From: Enhydrobacter aerosaccus
GTDB taxonomy: Bacteria > Pseudomonadota > Alphaproteobacteria > Reyranellales > Reyranellaceae
DNA: 64,000 nucleotides
Direction of reading: 5' to 3'
Assembly: GCF_900167455.1 (NCBI RefSeq)
Contig: NZ_FUWJ01000001.1
Coordinates: forward strand, 496,001-560,000
The notes under the pieces: model-generated
Database searches by the model: none
Told to the model about the DNA's origin: nothing
The model's input: the letters and a program-made list of their open reading frames with translations, nothing else
Translations under genes and position numbers: made by a program
Shown: positions 33,806-42,366 of the stretch, piece by piece
Layout: each line of letters starts with the position of its first letter
Numbering within the stretch: the first letter of the stretch is position 1

Positions 33806-34471
33806 ATGAAACTCTATTCCGGTCCGCTCAGCATGTTCGGCGCCAAGGCCGAAATCGCCGCGCACGAGAAGGGGATTCCCGTCGAGGTCGTCATGGTGCC
33901 GTTCGAGATGACGACACTGTATCAGCCCAAGCATCCGGAAGTGCTGCGCGTCAACCCGAAGCGCCAGGTCCCGGTGCTGGTCGATGGCGATCTCGCGATC
34001 TTCGATTCGACCCAGATCTTCGAGTATCTCGAGACGATCCGGCCGGCGCCCGCCCTATGGCCCGCGGAGCCGAAGCAGAAAGCGCGGGCTCGGCTTCTCG
34101 AGCTCAAGTCCGACGAGGTCTACTTTCCGCATATCATCAGGCTGATGGGGCTCCAGGCGACGCCGGAGGAGCCGGCCGCTGTCGAGGCCCGTCGTGCCGC
34201 CACCGCCTACTACGACGAGATGGAACGCATACTCGGCGATCAGCCTTACCTGGCGGGAGACTTCTCCTATGCCGATATCGCCTTCTACATGGCGCAGCTC
34301 TTCGGCGCGCGGCTGACGGCGCCGATGACGGAAGCGCATCCGCGCCTGATGGCCTGGCGCGATCGCATGAGCGCGCGGCCCGCCGTTGCCAGGGTCGCGG
34401 GCGCGATGGGCCGCTATCTCCTCGGCCAGGGACGTCCCTTGCCGCCCTTCCTGGCGACGCTCGCGCAGTGA
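33806..34471 (+). CDS. glutathione S-transferase family protein
   Basis: A 221-aa cytosolic GST. The thioredoxin-like N-domain (MKLYSGPLSMFGAKAEIAAHEKGI... LRVNPKRQVPVLVDGDLAIFDSTQIFEYLE) has the cis-Pro VPVL and the DSTQI glutathione-contact element; the helical C-domain carries LAGDFSYADIAFYMAQLF. The first catalytic-site residue is Ser8 or nearby. It conjugates or isomerises an unknown electrophile. It stands alone, with a hairpin over its stop codon. Confidence 0.9.
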   Translation: MKLYSGPLSMFGAKAEIAAHEKGIPVEVVMVPFEMTTLYQPKHPEVLRVNPKRQVPVLVDGDLAIFDSTQIFEYLETIRPAPALWPAEPKQKARARLLELKSDEVYFPHIIRLMGLQATPEEPAAVEARRAATAYYDEMERILGDQPYLAGDFSYADIAFYMAQLFGARLTAPMTEAHPRLMAWRDRMSARPAVARVAGAMGRYLLGQGRPLPPFLATLAQ

Positions 34472-34487
34472 TCACTGGAGAGTGATC
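34470..34487. terminator. hairpin at the GST stop codon
   Basis: GATCACT-GGAG-AGTGATC is a 7-bp perfect stem with a 4-base loop overlapping the TGA. Only a short T-rich stretch follows (GGGCTTTGATTGT), so termination is possible but not certain. Confidence 0.35.
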
Positions 34488-34594
34488 GAGCGGGCTTTGA
34501 TTGTCACACCCGCGCTCCCTAGATCGGTTCTAAAGTAAAAATCGAAGGGCAGGGAAGGCCGAAGAGGGCCGTGTCCGGATCCAGGAGGCGTGAC

Positions 34595-35074
34595 ATGTCC
34601 AGAGTCATCGTACCGGCCCTCACACTCGCGGCCGCTCTCAGCATCGGATTGATCGCCGTGGCGGCGGCCCACCCGCAAGCGGAAGCCCTTCCACGGGCGC
34701 GACTCGGCGATCTGATGACCAACCTCATCCAGCCGCGCCACACCAAGCTCGGGCTCGGCGGGCAGGCCCACAATTGGCAGTATGCCGCCTACGAATGGTC
34801 GGAACTCAACGCGGCGTTCAAGACGGTGGAGACGCGCGTCCCGCGCTATCACGACGTCGCCATGACCGATTGGCTGCAGATGGTCAGGCCGCCGATGGAA
34901 GAACTGGCGGCGGCGATCAAGGCGAAGGATGCGGCGCAGTTCGATGCTGCCTATTCGCATCTCACCGACGGCTGCAATGCCTGCCACCAGAGCACCGATC
35001 ATGCAGTGATCGTCATCCAGTCGCCGAGTGCGGCCATGTTCCCGGACCAGAACTTCGCGCCCCGAACCCAGTAA
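34595..35074 (+). CDS. periplasmic CNACH heme-binding protein, class II cytochrome c-like (copy 1)
   Basis: A 159-aa exported protein. ATG 34595 follows AGGAGGCG. The signal peptide ends around AVAAAHPQA (residues 21-29). A single heme-c motif CNACH is at 127-131, near the C-terminus, after three helical segments; that order fits class II cytochromes (c' or c556) rather than class I. A paralogue lies at 36702-37193, and the two share RLGDLMT, QPRH.KLGL.GQA.NW, AAIKAKD and FAP.T. Between them sit padR and chrA, so a redox role linked to chromate or metal stress is plausible (inference). Confidence 0.85.
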   Translation: MSRVIVPALTLAAALSIGLIAVAAAHPQAEALPRARLGDLMTNLIQPRHTKLGLGGQAHNWQYAAYEWSELNAAFKTVETRVPRYHDVAMTDWLQMVRPPMEELAAAIKAKDAAQFDAAYSHLTDGCNACHQSTDHAVIVIQSPSAAMFPDQNFAPRTQ

Positions 35075-35127
35075 CCGTCACCGTCGCGCCGTCCCGGCGA
35101 CCTTGATCCGGGCGTTGCATGTCGTAA

Positions 35128-35146
35128 GATATCGAAATTCGATATC
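35128..35146. promoter_or_regulatory. operator candidate of the PadR-ChrA unit
   Basis: GATATCGAA-A-TTCGATATC is a perfect 19-bp inverted repeat 15 bases upstream of ATG 35162. ATAT-type dyads are typical of PadR-family sites, so autorepression of padR-chrA is likely. Confidence 0.7.
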
Positions 35147-35161
35147 GAGTAACGATTATTG

Positions 35162-35470
35162 ATGGACCATCGCGATCTGCTCCTGGGGTTCGTGCGCCTG
35201 CACATCCTCCATCACGCAGCGGAAGGGGATCTTTACGGCCAGTGGATGATCGAGGAACTCGGGCGGCACGGCTATCGCCTCAGTCCCGGGACCATCTACC
35301 CGATGCTGCATGCCCTGGAGCGCCAGGGCTATCTGCGTTCGGTGCGCAAGCCGGGCGGCCGCAATTTCCGTCGCATCTATCGGGCGACGCCGCGAGGCCG
35401 GCGGGCCCTGGCCGTGGCGCGCGACAAGGCGCGGGAACTGTTTGGTGAACTGGTCGGGGGGAAGAGGTGA
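35162..35470 (+). CDS. PadR family transcriptional regulator
   Basis: A 102-aa winged-helix repressor (PadR-s1 type, no long C-terminal domain). ATG 35162 is preferred to TTG 35159. The signature YGQWMIEELGRHGYRLSPGTIYPMLHALERQGYL (residues ~23-57) is the PadR HTH, followed by the wing RRIYRATPRGRRAL. It is translationally coupled to the chromate transporter gene by a 4-base overlap and has a palindrome upstream, so it most likely controls chromate efflux. The inducer is unknown. Confidence 0.95.
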   Translation: MDHRDLLLGFVRLHILHHAAEGDLYGQWMIEELGRHGYRLSPGTIYPMLHALERQGYLRSVRKPGGRNFRRIYRATPRGRRALAVARDKARELFGELVGGKR

Positions 35471-36687
35471 CGGCGGTGACGGAGGCGACTGCCAAGAGGG
35501 GAGAGGGCACCTGGTTCGAGGTGCTGATGGCGTTTCTGCGGCTTGGCCTCACCTCCTTTGGCGGGCCGGTCGCCCATCTCGGCTATTTCCGTCAGGATAT
35601 CGTCGAGAAGCGCCGCTGGCTCGATGAGCGGGCCTATGCCGATCTGGTGGCGCTGTGCCAGTTCCTGCCCGGGCCGGCGAGCAGCCAGGTCGGCATCGGC
35701 ATCGGTCTCTATCGCGCCGGCGTGCCCGGCGCTTTCGCCGCCTGGGTCGGATTCACCCTGCCGTCGGCGCTCGCCTTGGCGCTGTTCGCGAGCGGCGTGG
35801 AGAACCTGGGCGGGGCCTTGGGGTCGGGATGGCTGCACGGACTCAAGGTTGCGGCCGTCGCCGTGGTCGCGCTTGCCGTCTGGGGCATGGCCGGCACCAT
35901 GGCCAACGACAGGCCGCGGGCCAGTCTGGCGATCGCGAGTGCTGCCTTGGTCTTCGCCGTACCCGGCGCGGCTGGCCAGATCGGCGCCATCGTTCTCGGT
36001 GCCGGGGTCGGCATTTTCCTGTCGCGTGGTCAGCCTGTCACCGCCAGCCCCGCGCCCGCGCCATTGGGCCATGGCCGCACCGTCGGCGTCCTGTGTCTCG
36101 CGGTCTTCTTCCTGCTGTTGGTCGGCTTGCCGATCGTGGTCGAGCGCTGGCCACGACACGATCTTGCCGTGGCCTCGGCCTTCTATCGGGCGGGCTCGCT
36201 GGTGTTCGGTGGTGGCCATGTCGTGCTGCCGTTGCTGCGCGCCATGGTCGTGCCGCCGGGCTGGGTGAGCGACAACCTGTTTCTCGCAGGCTACGGCGCC
36301 GCGCAGGCCGTGCCTGGCCCGCTCTTCACCTTCTCGGCCTATCTCGGCTTTGTCCTCGACAGGCCGCCCAACGGCTGGATCGGCGCGGCGCTCTGTCTGG
36401 TGGCGATCTTCCTGCCCTCGTTCCTGCTCGTGTTCGGGGCGCTGCCGTTCTGGGATCGGCTGCGCGGTCGGCCGGGCGCGCAATCGGCCTTGCGTGGCGT
36501 CAATGCGGCTGTAGTCGGCCTGTTGCTGGCGGCGCTCTACGATCCTGTGTGGAAGAGCGCCATCGCCAATGCCGGCGACTTCATCCTCGCGGCGGCGGCG
36601 CTGGTGCTGCTCGCGGTCTGGAAGTTGCCGCCGTGGCTCGTCGTCATCTTCTGCGCGCTGGGAGGCGCGGCACTCGCTCACCTTTGA
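35467..36687 (+). CDS. chrA: chromate transporter ChrA
   Basis: A 406-aa inner-membrane protein of the CHR family, long two-domain form, exporting chromate. The GTG start 35467 overlaps the padR stop. The first CHR domain starts FLRLGLTSFGGPVAHLGYFRQDIVEKRRWLDE and has LCQFLPGPASSQVGIGIGLYRAGVPGA. The second has SLVFGGGHVVLPLLRAMVVPPGWVSDNLFLAGYGAAQAVPGPLFTFSAYLG. About 10 membrane segments are visible. A CNACH protein gene follows 14 bases on, so the operon is probably padR-chrA-CNACH copy 2. Confidence 0.96.
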   Translation: MTAVTEATAKRGEGTWFEVLMAFLRLGLTSFGGPVAHLGYFRQDIVEKRRWLDERAYADLVALCQFLPGPASSQVGIGIGLYRAGVPGAFAAWVGFTLPSALALALFASGVENLGGALGSGWLHGLKVAAVAVVALAVWGMAGTMANDRPRASLAIASAALVFAVPGAAGQIGAIVLGAGVGIFLSRGQPVTASPAPAPLGHGRTVGVLCLAVFFLLLVGLPIVVERWPRHDLAVASAFYRAGSLVFGGGHVVLPLLRAMVVPPGWVSDNLFLAGYGAAQAVPGPLFTFSAYLGFVLDRPPNGWIGAALCLVAIFLPSFLLVFGALPFWDRLRGRPGAQSALRGVNAAVVGLLLAALYDPVWKSAIANAGDFILAAAALVLLAVWKLPPWLVVIFCALGGAALAHL

Positions 36688-36701
36688 ACAGGAGCATCGC
36701 C

Positions 36702-37193
36702 ATGATCAAAGCCGTCGTCGTGCAGGCCGTGCTTGTCTCGGTGGCCGTGGTGGGATTGGCCGTAGCGGTCAAGGCACAAACGCCAGCCGCAGTCGACGCC
36801 GCGCCGCGGCTGCGTCTCGGGCTGGGCGACCTGATGACGGCGTTCATGCAGCCGCGCCACGCCAAGCTCGGTCTCGCCGGCCAGGCCCGCAACTGGCCTT
36901 ATCTCGCCTATGAACGACGTGAGTTCGAGGAAACGCTGGAACTGATCGAGAGGATGGTGCCGCGCTACCGCGGCACCGCGATGTCCGATCTCCTCCAGGT
37001 TCTCAAGGAGCCGATGGCATCGCTCGATGCCGCCATCAAGGCCAAGGACGGCGCAGGCTATGATGCCGCCTACGCCCGGCTCACGGAGGGCTGCAATGCC
37101 TGCCATGTCGCGACGGACCACAAGATGGTCGTGATCCAGATCCCGAAGGCCTCGACATTCCCGAACCAGAACTTCGCGCCGCAGACGGAGTAA
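36702..37193 (+). CDS. periplasmic CNACH heme-binding protein, class II cytochrome c-like (copy 2)
   Basis: A 163-aa exported protein with signal peptide MIKAVVVQAVLVSVAVVGLAVAVKAQ. CNACH is at 131-135 within EGCNACHVATDH. It is a clear paralogue of 34595-35074 (same length, same QPRH.KLGL and NQNFAP ends). It is only 14 bases downstream of chrA on the same strand, with AACAGGAGCATCGCC before ATG 36702, so it is co-transcribed with the chromate transporter. It may be a single-heme electron carrier or sensor. It needs c-type cytochrome maturation, whose genes are not in the window. Confidence 0.87.
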   Translation: MIKAVVVQAVLVSVAVVGLAVAVKAQTPAAVDAAPRLRLGLGDLMTAFMQPRHAKLGLAGQARNWPYLAYERREFEETLELIERMVPRYRGTAMSDLLQVLKEPMASLDAAIKAKDGAGYDAAYARLTEGCNACHVATDHKMVVIQIPKASTFPNQNFAPQTE

Positions 37194-37196
37194 CCG

Positions 37197-38087
37197 CTAC
37201 GGCTTCACCGTCTGGCCCAGCACCGTCTCGTAGACGCGGAGGATGGCCGAGCTATCGGCCCCGCCCAGCTTCATGCGACGGGCCATGCGCTGCAGATTGT
37301 GCGTTGCCGACCCGAGGGCCAGCGGCACGTCGAGCTCGTCGGCGAGTTCGAGCGCCAGGTGCAGATCCTTGTGGGCGAGATTGAGGGCGAAGGAGGGCGG
37401 CGTGAATTCGCCCTTGAGGGCCCGCTCGGAGAAGGGCTTGAAGATCGCCGAATTGCCGCTCGAGTTGGCGATCACCTGTACCAGCTTCTCGGGATCGAGT
37501 CCGGCGCTCACCCCCAGCATCAGGCCTTCGGCGGCGGCAGCGGCATTGCAGAAGGCCATCATGTTGTTGATGAGCTTGGCGACCGTTCCGCTGCCGAGCG
37601 CGCCCATATGGATCACGTTGGCGCTGAACGACTTCAGCACCGGCAGCGCATCGTCGAACACCTTCTTGTCGCCGCCGACCATGATGGCGATCGTCGCCGC
37701 CTCGGCACCGACGGTGCCGCCGCTGACCGGCGCATCCAGCATGGCGATGCCTTTGGCGGCCATGGCGGCGCCGATCTTCTTCACCATCGACGGCGCGTTG
37801 GTGCTGAGATCGATATAGGTCTGTCCGGGCTTGATGTTGGCGAGGACGCCGTTATCGCCCAAGGCCACCGCCTCGACGTCCTTGGGCATCGGCAGCGATG
37901 TCATCACCACGTCGGCGCCCTTGGTCAGCTCGGCCACCGACTTGGCCGCGGCCGCACCGATATCGGTGCAGCTCTTCACCGCCGCGGCATTGAGATCGAA
38001 CACCGTCACCTGATGGTTGCTGCGCTTGACGATATTGCGGCACATGGGCCCGCCCATGTTGCCGACGCCAATGAATCCGACTTTCAC
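37197..38087 (-). CDS. 3-hydroxyisobutyrate dehydrogenase-like NAD(P)-dependent oxidoreductase
   Basis: A 296-aa beta-hydroxyacid dehydrogenase. GTG 38087 is set by GGAGG five bases before it. The dinucleotide motif is GVGNMGGPM (residues ~7-15); the substrate loop DAPVSGGTVGAEAATIAIMVGG and the catalytic-lysine motif GSGTVAKLINNMM are both normal. Substrates may be 3-hydroxyisobutyrate, tartronate semialdehyde or similar. It shares a 47-base divergent promoter region with the DUF445 gene. Confidence 0.93.
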   Translation of the reverse strand: MKVGFIGVGNMGGPMCRNIVKRSNHQVTVFDLNAAAVKSCTDIGAAAAKSVAELTKGADVVMTSLPMPKDVEAVALGDNGVLANIKPGQTYIDLSTNAPSMVKKIGAAMAAKGIAMLDAPVSGGTVGAEAATIAIMVGGDKKVFDDALPVLKSFSANVIHMGALGSGTVAKLINNMMAFCNAAAAAEGLMLGVSAGLDPEKLVQVIANSSGNSAIFKPFSERALKGEFTPPSFALNLAHKDLHLALELADELDVPLALGSATHNLQRMARRMKLGGADSSAILRVYETVLGQTVKP

Positions 38088-38134
38088 CTTTTCCTCCCGA
38101 CGGGTTGCGTTCGGGACACTATATAGAAGTGGCC

Positions 38135-39415
38135 ATGAACCGCTCCCCCTCCCAGCCGCCCAGCGATCTTGATCGCGCGCGCGATCTCTCCCGCGTCAAG
38201 TGGGCGGCGACCCTCCTGCTGGTGGCGACCGCGGCCCTGTTCCTGGTCGCGCGGCATTTCGAGACCCAGCACTGGATCTGGGGCTATGTCGCGGCCTTCG
38301 CGTCTGCCGCAACGGTCGGCGGCTTCGCCGACTGGTATGCGGTCGTCGCGCTGTTCCGTCGCCCGCTCGGCCTGCCAATTCCGCACACCGCCATCATTCC
38401 GCGCAATCATCATCGCATCGGCGAGAATCTGGGAACCTTCATCGAGCAGAACTTCCTGGCGCGCGAAGCGGTCGAGAAGAAGCTGGGCGAGGTGGATTTC
38501 GCCGCCCAGATCGCCGACTGGCTCAACGTCCCGGAGCACGGTGCGTCCCTGGCTTCGTTCGCCGTGCGCCGTCTGCCCCAGGTGTTGGCGGCGATCGATC
38601 AATCGGGCCTGCGGAGGTTCTTCGGCGAGCGGGTGCGGACCGAAATGGAGCGGCTCGAAGTGGCGCCATTGGCGGCCGGCCTTCTCGGTACCGTGATCGA
38701 GAAAGGGCGGCATCAGCGCCTGCTGGAAGAGCTTCTGGGGTCTCTGGATACGCTTCTGACCAACGAGGAGACGCTGGAGGCATTGCGGGAGAAGATCCGC
38801 AAGGAGCTTCCGGCCCTGTTCAACTTCTACCGCGCGGATGCGTACCTCCTGCGCAAGATCGTCGCCTCGACCACGGCCTTCGTCGAGGAAGCGCGCACCG
38901 ATGCCGAGCATCCGCTGCGGCGGGAGTTCGACACCTTCATGCGCGGATTCGTGGAGCAGCTCCGCACCTCGGCCGACTTCGCGGAGCGTGCCGAAACCTT
39001 CAAGCGCGACCTGCTGGCCCGGCCCGAGGTCGCCGCGCTGGCGGATGGCGCCTGGGACAGTCTGAGAGCGTTCCTGGAACGGGACGCGGCGGCGCCGGAT
39101 TCGCAAATGCGTCGCGCCTTCGAGCGTATGCTGGTCGATATCGCGCGCCAGCTCGGCCAGAATCCGGCGATCCGGGCGGAGATCAATCGCGGCATCGTTC
39201 GGGTGCTGGGCGATTTCGTGCAGGCCCAGAAGAGCGGCGTCGGGCGCTTCATCGCCGATCAGGTCAAGGCCTGGGATATCGACGTGCTGATCGGTCGGGT
39301 CGAACTGACCGTCGGTCGAGATCTGCAATATATCCGCTTCAACGGCGCCATGATCGGCGGCCTGGCCGGTTTGGCCTTGCACGCGCTGGAGCAGGGAGTG
39401 AACATTCGGCTGTAA
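38135..39415 (+). CDS. DUF445 domain-containing membrane protein
   Basis: A 426-aa protein of the DUF445/YjiN-like family. ATG 38135 is chosen (the frame opens at 38105). Two N-terminal membrane segments (VKWAATLLLVATAALFLVARHF and WIWGYVAAFASAATVGGFADWYAVVALF) are followed by the family motif FRRPLGLPIPHTAIIPRNHHRIGENLGTFIEQNFL. A long alpha-helical soluble part and a C-terminal anchor (MIGGLAGLALHALEQ) complete it. The molecular function is not known; some members influence envelope stress. Confidence 0.92.
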   Translation: MNRSPSQPPSDLDRARDLSRVKWAATLLLVATAALFLVARHFETQHWIWGYVAAFASAATVGGFADWYAVVALFRRPLGLPIPHTAIIPRNHHRIGENLGTFIEQNFLAREAVEKKLGEVDFAAQIADWLNVPEHGASLASFAVRRLPQVLAAIDQSGLRRFFGERVRTEMERLEVAPLAAGLLGTVIEKGRHQRLLEELLGSLDTLLTNEETLEALREKIRKELPALFNFYRADAYLLRKIVASTTAFVEEARTDAEHPLRREFDTFMRGFVEQLRTSADFAERAETFKRDLLARPEVAALADGAWDSLRAFLERDAAAPDSQMRRAFERMLVDIARQLGQNPAIRAEINRGIVRVLGDFVQAQKSGVGRFIADQVKAWDIDVLIGRVELTVGRDLQYIRFNGAMIGGLAGLALHALEQGVNIRL

Positions 39416-39431
39416 CCGTCAGGAGACCGCC

Positions 39432-39854
39432 ATGGCCGATCCATCTCAGAGCTTCATGGACATGTTCCGCAAACTCGGTGAACAGCTTCAGATCCCGTCG
39501 TTCGACATGAACAAGATCATGGAGCATCAGCAGAAGAACATCGACGCCATCAGCCGCTCGTGGGAAGCGGTCGCGAGTGGCGCCACCGCGATGGCCAACA
39601 AGCAGCGCGAGATCTTCGAGGCGGCCATGAAGGATGCCGGCGAGATGGTGCAGCACTATCAGCCGACCGGTTCGCCGCAGGAGATCTTCGCCAAGCAGTC
39701 GGAATTCGCCAAGAAGGCGGCGGAAGCGGCGATCAGGAACACGCGCGATATCGCCGAGCTCGTCCAGAAGTCGAGCGCCGAGGCCTTCAAGATCATTCAG
39801 GATCGGATGCATGAATCCTACGACGAGATTCGCCGCAGCCTGGAGAAGAAGTAG
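39432..39854 (+). CDS. phasin family protein
   Basis: A 140-aa amphipathic, all-helical protein coating polyhydroxyalkanoate granules. ATG 39432 follows AGGAGACC. The pattern FDMNKIMEHQQKNIDAISRSWEAVASGATAMANKQREIFEAAMKDAGEM...QSEFAKKAAEAAIRNTRDIAELVQKSSAEAFKIIQDR is characteristic of alphaproteobacterial phasins. No PHA synthase or depolymerase gene is nearby. It lies 16 bases after the DUF445 gene and is likely in the same transcript. The acyl-CoA ligase 170 bases downstream is functionally compatible. Confidence 0.9.
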   Translation: MADPSQSFMDMFRKLGEQLQIPSFDMNKIMEHQQKNIDAISRSWEAVASGATAMANKQREIFEAAMKDAGEMVQHYQPTGSPQEIFAKQSEFAKKAAEAAIRNTRDIAELVQKSSAEAFKIIQDRMHESYDEIRRSLEKK

Positions 39855-39870
39855 TATCGACAGAGGAGGT

Positions 39871-39889
39871 GCCCTCGTCTTACGAGGGC
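39871..39889. terminator. hairpin after the phasin gene
   Basis: GCCCTCGT-CTT-ACGAGGGC is an 8-bp perfect stem with a 3-base loop, 17 bases after the phasin stop. It is a candidate terminator or attenuator; no strong T-tract follows. Confidence 0.45.
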
Positions 39890-39955
39890 GGAGGGGCCGA
39901 GCGACCACGATTCGCTAGCCTATGACCCCATCGTCGCCCTATGACGGCGATACTT

Positions 39956-39976
39956 CCTTCACGGATGCCGTGAAGG
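39956..39976. promoter_or_regulatory. hairpin in the fadD leader
   Basis: CCTTCACGG-ATG-CCGTGAAGG is a 9-bp perfect stem with a 3-base loop, 51 bases upstream of ATG 40028. It could be a second terminator for the phasin transcript or a leader structure. Confidence 0.4.
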
Positions 39977-40027
39977 GGAAGATAAGGACGGAGGCCGCCA
40001 CGACGTGGCGGTCGTCAGGGAGAAGGA

Positions 40028-41725
40028 ATGGATCGGTTCTGGCTAAAATACTATCCGCCCGGCGTGCCGGCGGATATCGATCCGTCTCTCTATCCCAGCC
40101 TCGTGACATTGATCGAAGAGAGCTTCGCGAAGTATCGCGATGCCAAGGCCTATGTCTGCATGGGTACGGCTCTCACCTTCGGTGAAGTGGATGTCCTGTC
40201 CCAGGCCTTGGCCGCGTGGCTGCAGAACTGCGGCCTGAAGCGCGGTGCTCGCGTCGCCATCATGATGCCGAACGTGCTGCAGTATCCGGTCTCGGTGACG
40301 GCCGTGCTGCGGGCCGGCTTCATCGCCGTGAACGTCAATCCGCTCTACAGCGCGCGCGAACTCGAGCATCAGCTCAAGGACTCCGGCGCCGAAGCCGTCA
40401 TCGTGCTCGAGAACTTCGCCGTCACGCTCCAGGCGGCGTTGGCCGACGGGCAGACGGCGGTGAAGCATGTGATCGTCGCCTCGATGGGCGATCTGCTGGG
40501 GCTGATGAAGGGCGCGATCGTCAACTTCGCCGTGCGCTCGATCAGGAAGCTGGTTCCCCCTTACACGCTGCCGGGACACGCCACGTTCAGCCGAGTGATC
40601 GCCGCTGGCAAGGCGATGCCCTTTGCGCGGCCGCAACTTGGTCCCGAGGATGTCGCGGTGCTGCAATACACCGGCGGCACGACCGGTGTCGCCAAGGGCG
40701 CGACGCTGCTGCATCGGACCATCGTAGCAAACCTGCTGGCGTCCGAAGCGTGGATGCAGCCGGGATTGAAACGGAAGAATCTCCCCGGTCAGTTCACCAT
40801 CGTCTGCGCTCTGCCGCTCTATCACGTGTTCGCCTTCATCACCTGCGGCCTGCTGGGCATGCGAACCGGCGCGCTCAATATCCTCATCCCCGATCCGCGC
40901 GACATGAAGGGCGTGGTGAAGACGCTGTCGAAGCATCGCATCAATATCTTCCCGGGCGTGAATACGCTGTTCAACGCCCTCGCCAATCGCGCCGACTTTG
41001 CCCGACTCGATTTCTCCGGCCTCGCCATCTCCAACGGCGGTGGCATGGCGGTGCAGGAGGCGGTGGCGAAGAAATGGCTCGCCGTCACCGGCTGCCCGAT
41101 CGTCGAAGGGTATGGACTCAGCGAGACATCGGCGGGCGTCACCTGCAACCCGACCGATTCCGAGGCCTATACCGGTTCGATCGGCCTGCCCATGCCGAAT
41201 GTCGAGATCAAGATCCTGGACGAGCAGGAGCGTGAAGTGCCCCTCGGTCAGCCGGGCGAGATCGCCATCCGCGGGCCGCAGGTGATGCAGGGCTACTGGC
41301 AGCGTGCCGACGAGACCGCCAAGGTCATGACCGCCGAGGGCTTCTTCAAGTCCGGCGATATTGGCGAGATGGACGAGCGCGGCTTCATCAGGATCGTCGA
41401 TCGCAAGAAGGACATGATCGTGGTCTCGGGCTTCAAGGTCTACCCGAACGAGATCGAGGGGGTCGTGTCGGGCTATCCCGGCGTCCATGAATGCGCCGTC
41501 GTGGGGGTGCCGGACGCCCGCTCTGGCGAGGCCGTCATGCTGTTCGTGGTGAAGGGCAATCCCGATCTCACCAAGCAGGAACTCGAGGCCTTCTGTGCGC
41601 ATGAGTTCACGGCGTACAAGCGGCCGAAATTCATCGAATTCCGCAAGGAATTGCCCAAGAGCAACATCGGCAAAATCCTGCGCCGCGAACTGCGGGACGA
41701 AGTGACCGGCAAAAAAGCGGGATAA
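40028..41725 (+). CDS. long-chain fatty acid--CoA ligase (FadD type)
   Basis: A 565-aa adenylate-forming ligase converting fatty acids to acyl-CoA. ATG 40028 follows GGAGAAGG. Core motifs are YTGGTTGVAKGA (AMP/ATP loop), GYGLSETSAG, the hinge region SGDIGEMDERGFIRIVDRKKDMIVVSGFKVYPNEIEGV and the C-terminal catalytic Lys in LPKSNIGKILRRELR. Length and order match FadD. Alongside the phasin it suggests storage and fatty acid turnover. The 173-base leader contains two hairpins. Confidence 0.95.
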   Translation: MDRFWLKYYPPGVPADIDPSLYPSLVTLIEESFAKYRDAKAYVCMGTALTFGEVDVLSQALAAWLQNCGLKRGARVAIMMPNVLQYPVSVTAVLRAGFIAVNVNPLYSARELEHQLKDSGAEAVIVLENFAVTLQAALADGQTAVKHVIVASMGDLLGLMKGAIVNFAVRSIRKLVPPYTLPGHATFSRVIAAGKAMPFARPQLGPEDVAVLQYTGGTTGVAKGATLLHRTIVANLLASEAWMQPGLKRKNLPGQFTIVCALPLYHVFAFITCGLLGMRTGALNILIPDPRDMKGVVKTLSKHRINIFPGVNTLFNALANRADFARLDFSGLAISNGGGMAVQEAVAKKWLAVTGCPIVEGYGLSETSAGVTCNPTDSEAYTGSIGLPMPNVEIKILDEQEREVPLGQPGEIAIRGPQVMQGYWQRADETAKVMTAEGFFKSGDIGEMDERGFIRIVDRKKDMIVVSGFKVYPNEIEGVVSGYPGVHECAVVGVPDARSGEAVMLFVVKGNPDLTKQELEAFCAHEFTAYKRPKFIEFRKELPKSNIGKILRRELRDEVTGKKAG

Positions 41726-41867
41726 ACCGGCATTTACAGGGGCCAGGCCCGGACATTGCAGGGGACGAGGCGGCCGTTTCAGGGCCTTCAGTTGGCAGCC
41801 CAATTTCCGCTATGATGGCGGCGACCGGGGCTGGGATCGCCGTCGCGGTCGTTTGGGGGAGTGCAAA

Positions 41868-42326
41868 ATGGTGTCGGTGCGTTTGATGGTCCTGGCAGCG
41901 GCGGGCGTGGCAATCGCCGGATGCGCGAACAACAACACGCACAACAATTCGCTGCCCACGCCGCTCTATGCGCTGCAGAAGGTGCCGCCGGCCTACCGGA
42001 AGACGCCGGAGGGTGTGATCGTCGACGATGCCGACGTGCATCTCGATGCCCAGGGCTACCGCGTCGACAAGAACGGCAAGCGCATCCAGCAGGTCGACGT
42101 CCAGCAGAAGATGGCCAACGAGAACTCCAATCCGGTCGCCGGCTACTACATCAGCAGCATCGGCGCGGCCGCCTCGGGCAATGTCATGGCTCCGAGCGTG
42201 GGCGCCGGGTCCGGCGTCGGGGCAGGGCCCGGATCGGCGACGATCGTTCCGGGCGGTCAGGCGTTGCCGCCGGTTCCGCGTGAGCTTCTGCCGACCCCCG
42301 GCGAAGGGCCGATGCCGCCGCAATAG
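41868..42326 (+). CDS. putative lipoprotein
   Basis: A 152-aa protein with the lipobox VAIAGC (acylated Cys19) after MVSVRLMVLAAAG; mature residues CANNN lack Asp at +2, so outer-membrane sorting is expected. ATG 41868 is preceded by GGGGGAGTGC. The middle (GVIVDDADVHLDAQGYRVDKNGKRIQ) is polar and the tail is Gly/Pro-rich low complexity (GAGSGVGAGPGS...PPVPREL). I do not recognise the family. It is a single gene; the LuxR gene converges with it. Confidence 0.75.
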   Translation: MVSVRLMVLAAAGVAIAGCANNNTHNNSLPTPLYALQKVPPAYRKTPEGVIVDDADVHLDAQGYRVDKNGKRIQQVDVQQKMANENSNPVAGYYISSIGAAASGNVMAPSVGAGSGVGAGPGSATIVPGGQALPPVPRELLPTPGEGPMPPQ

Positions 42327-42366
42327 GCGGCGCTCGGTCAGCGAGGGGCAGGCACGACGTCAGCCG

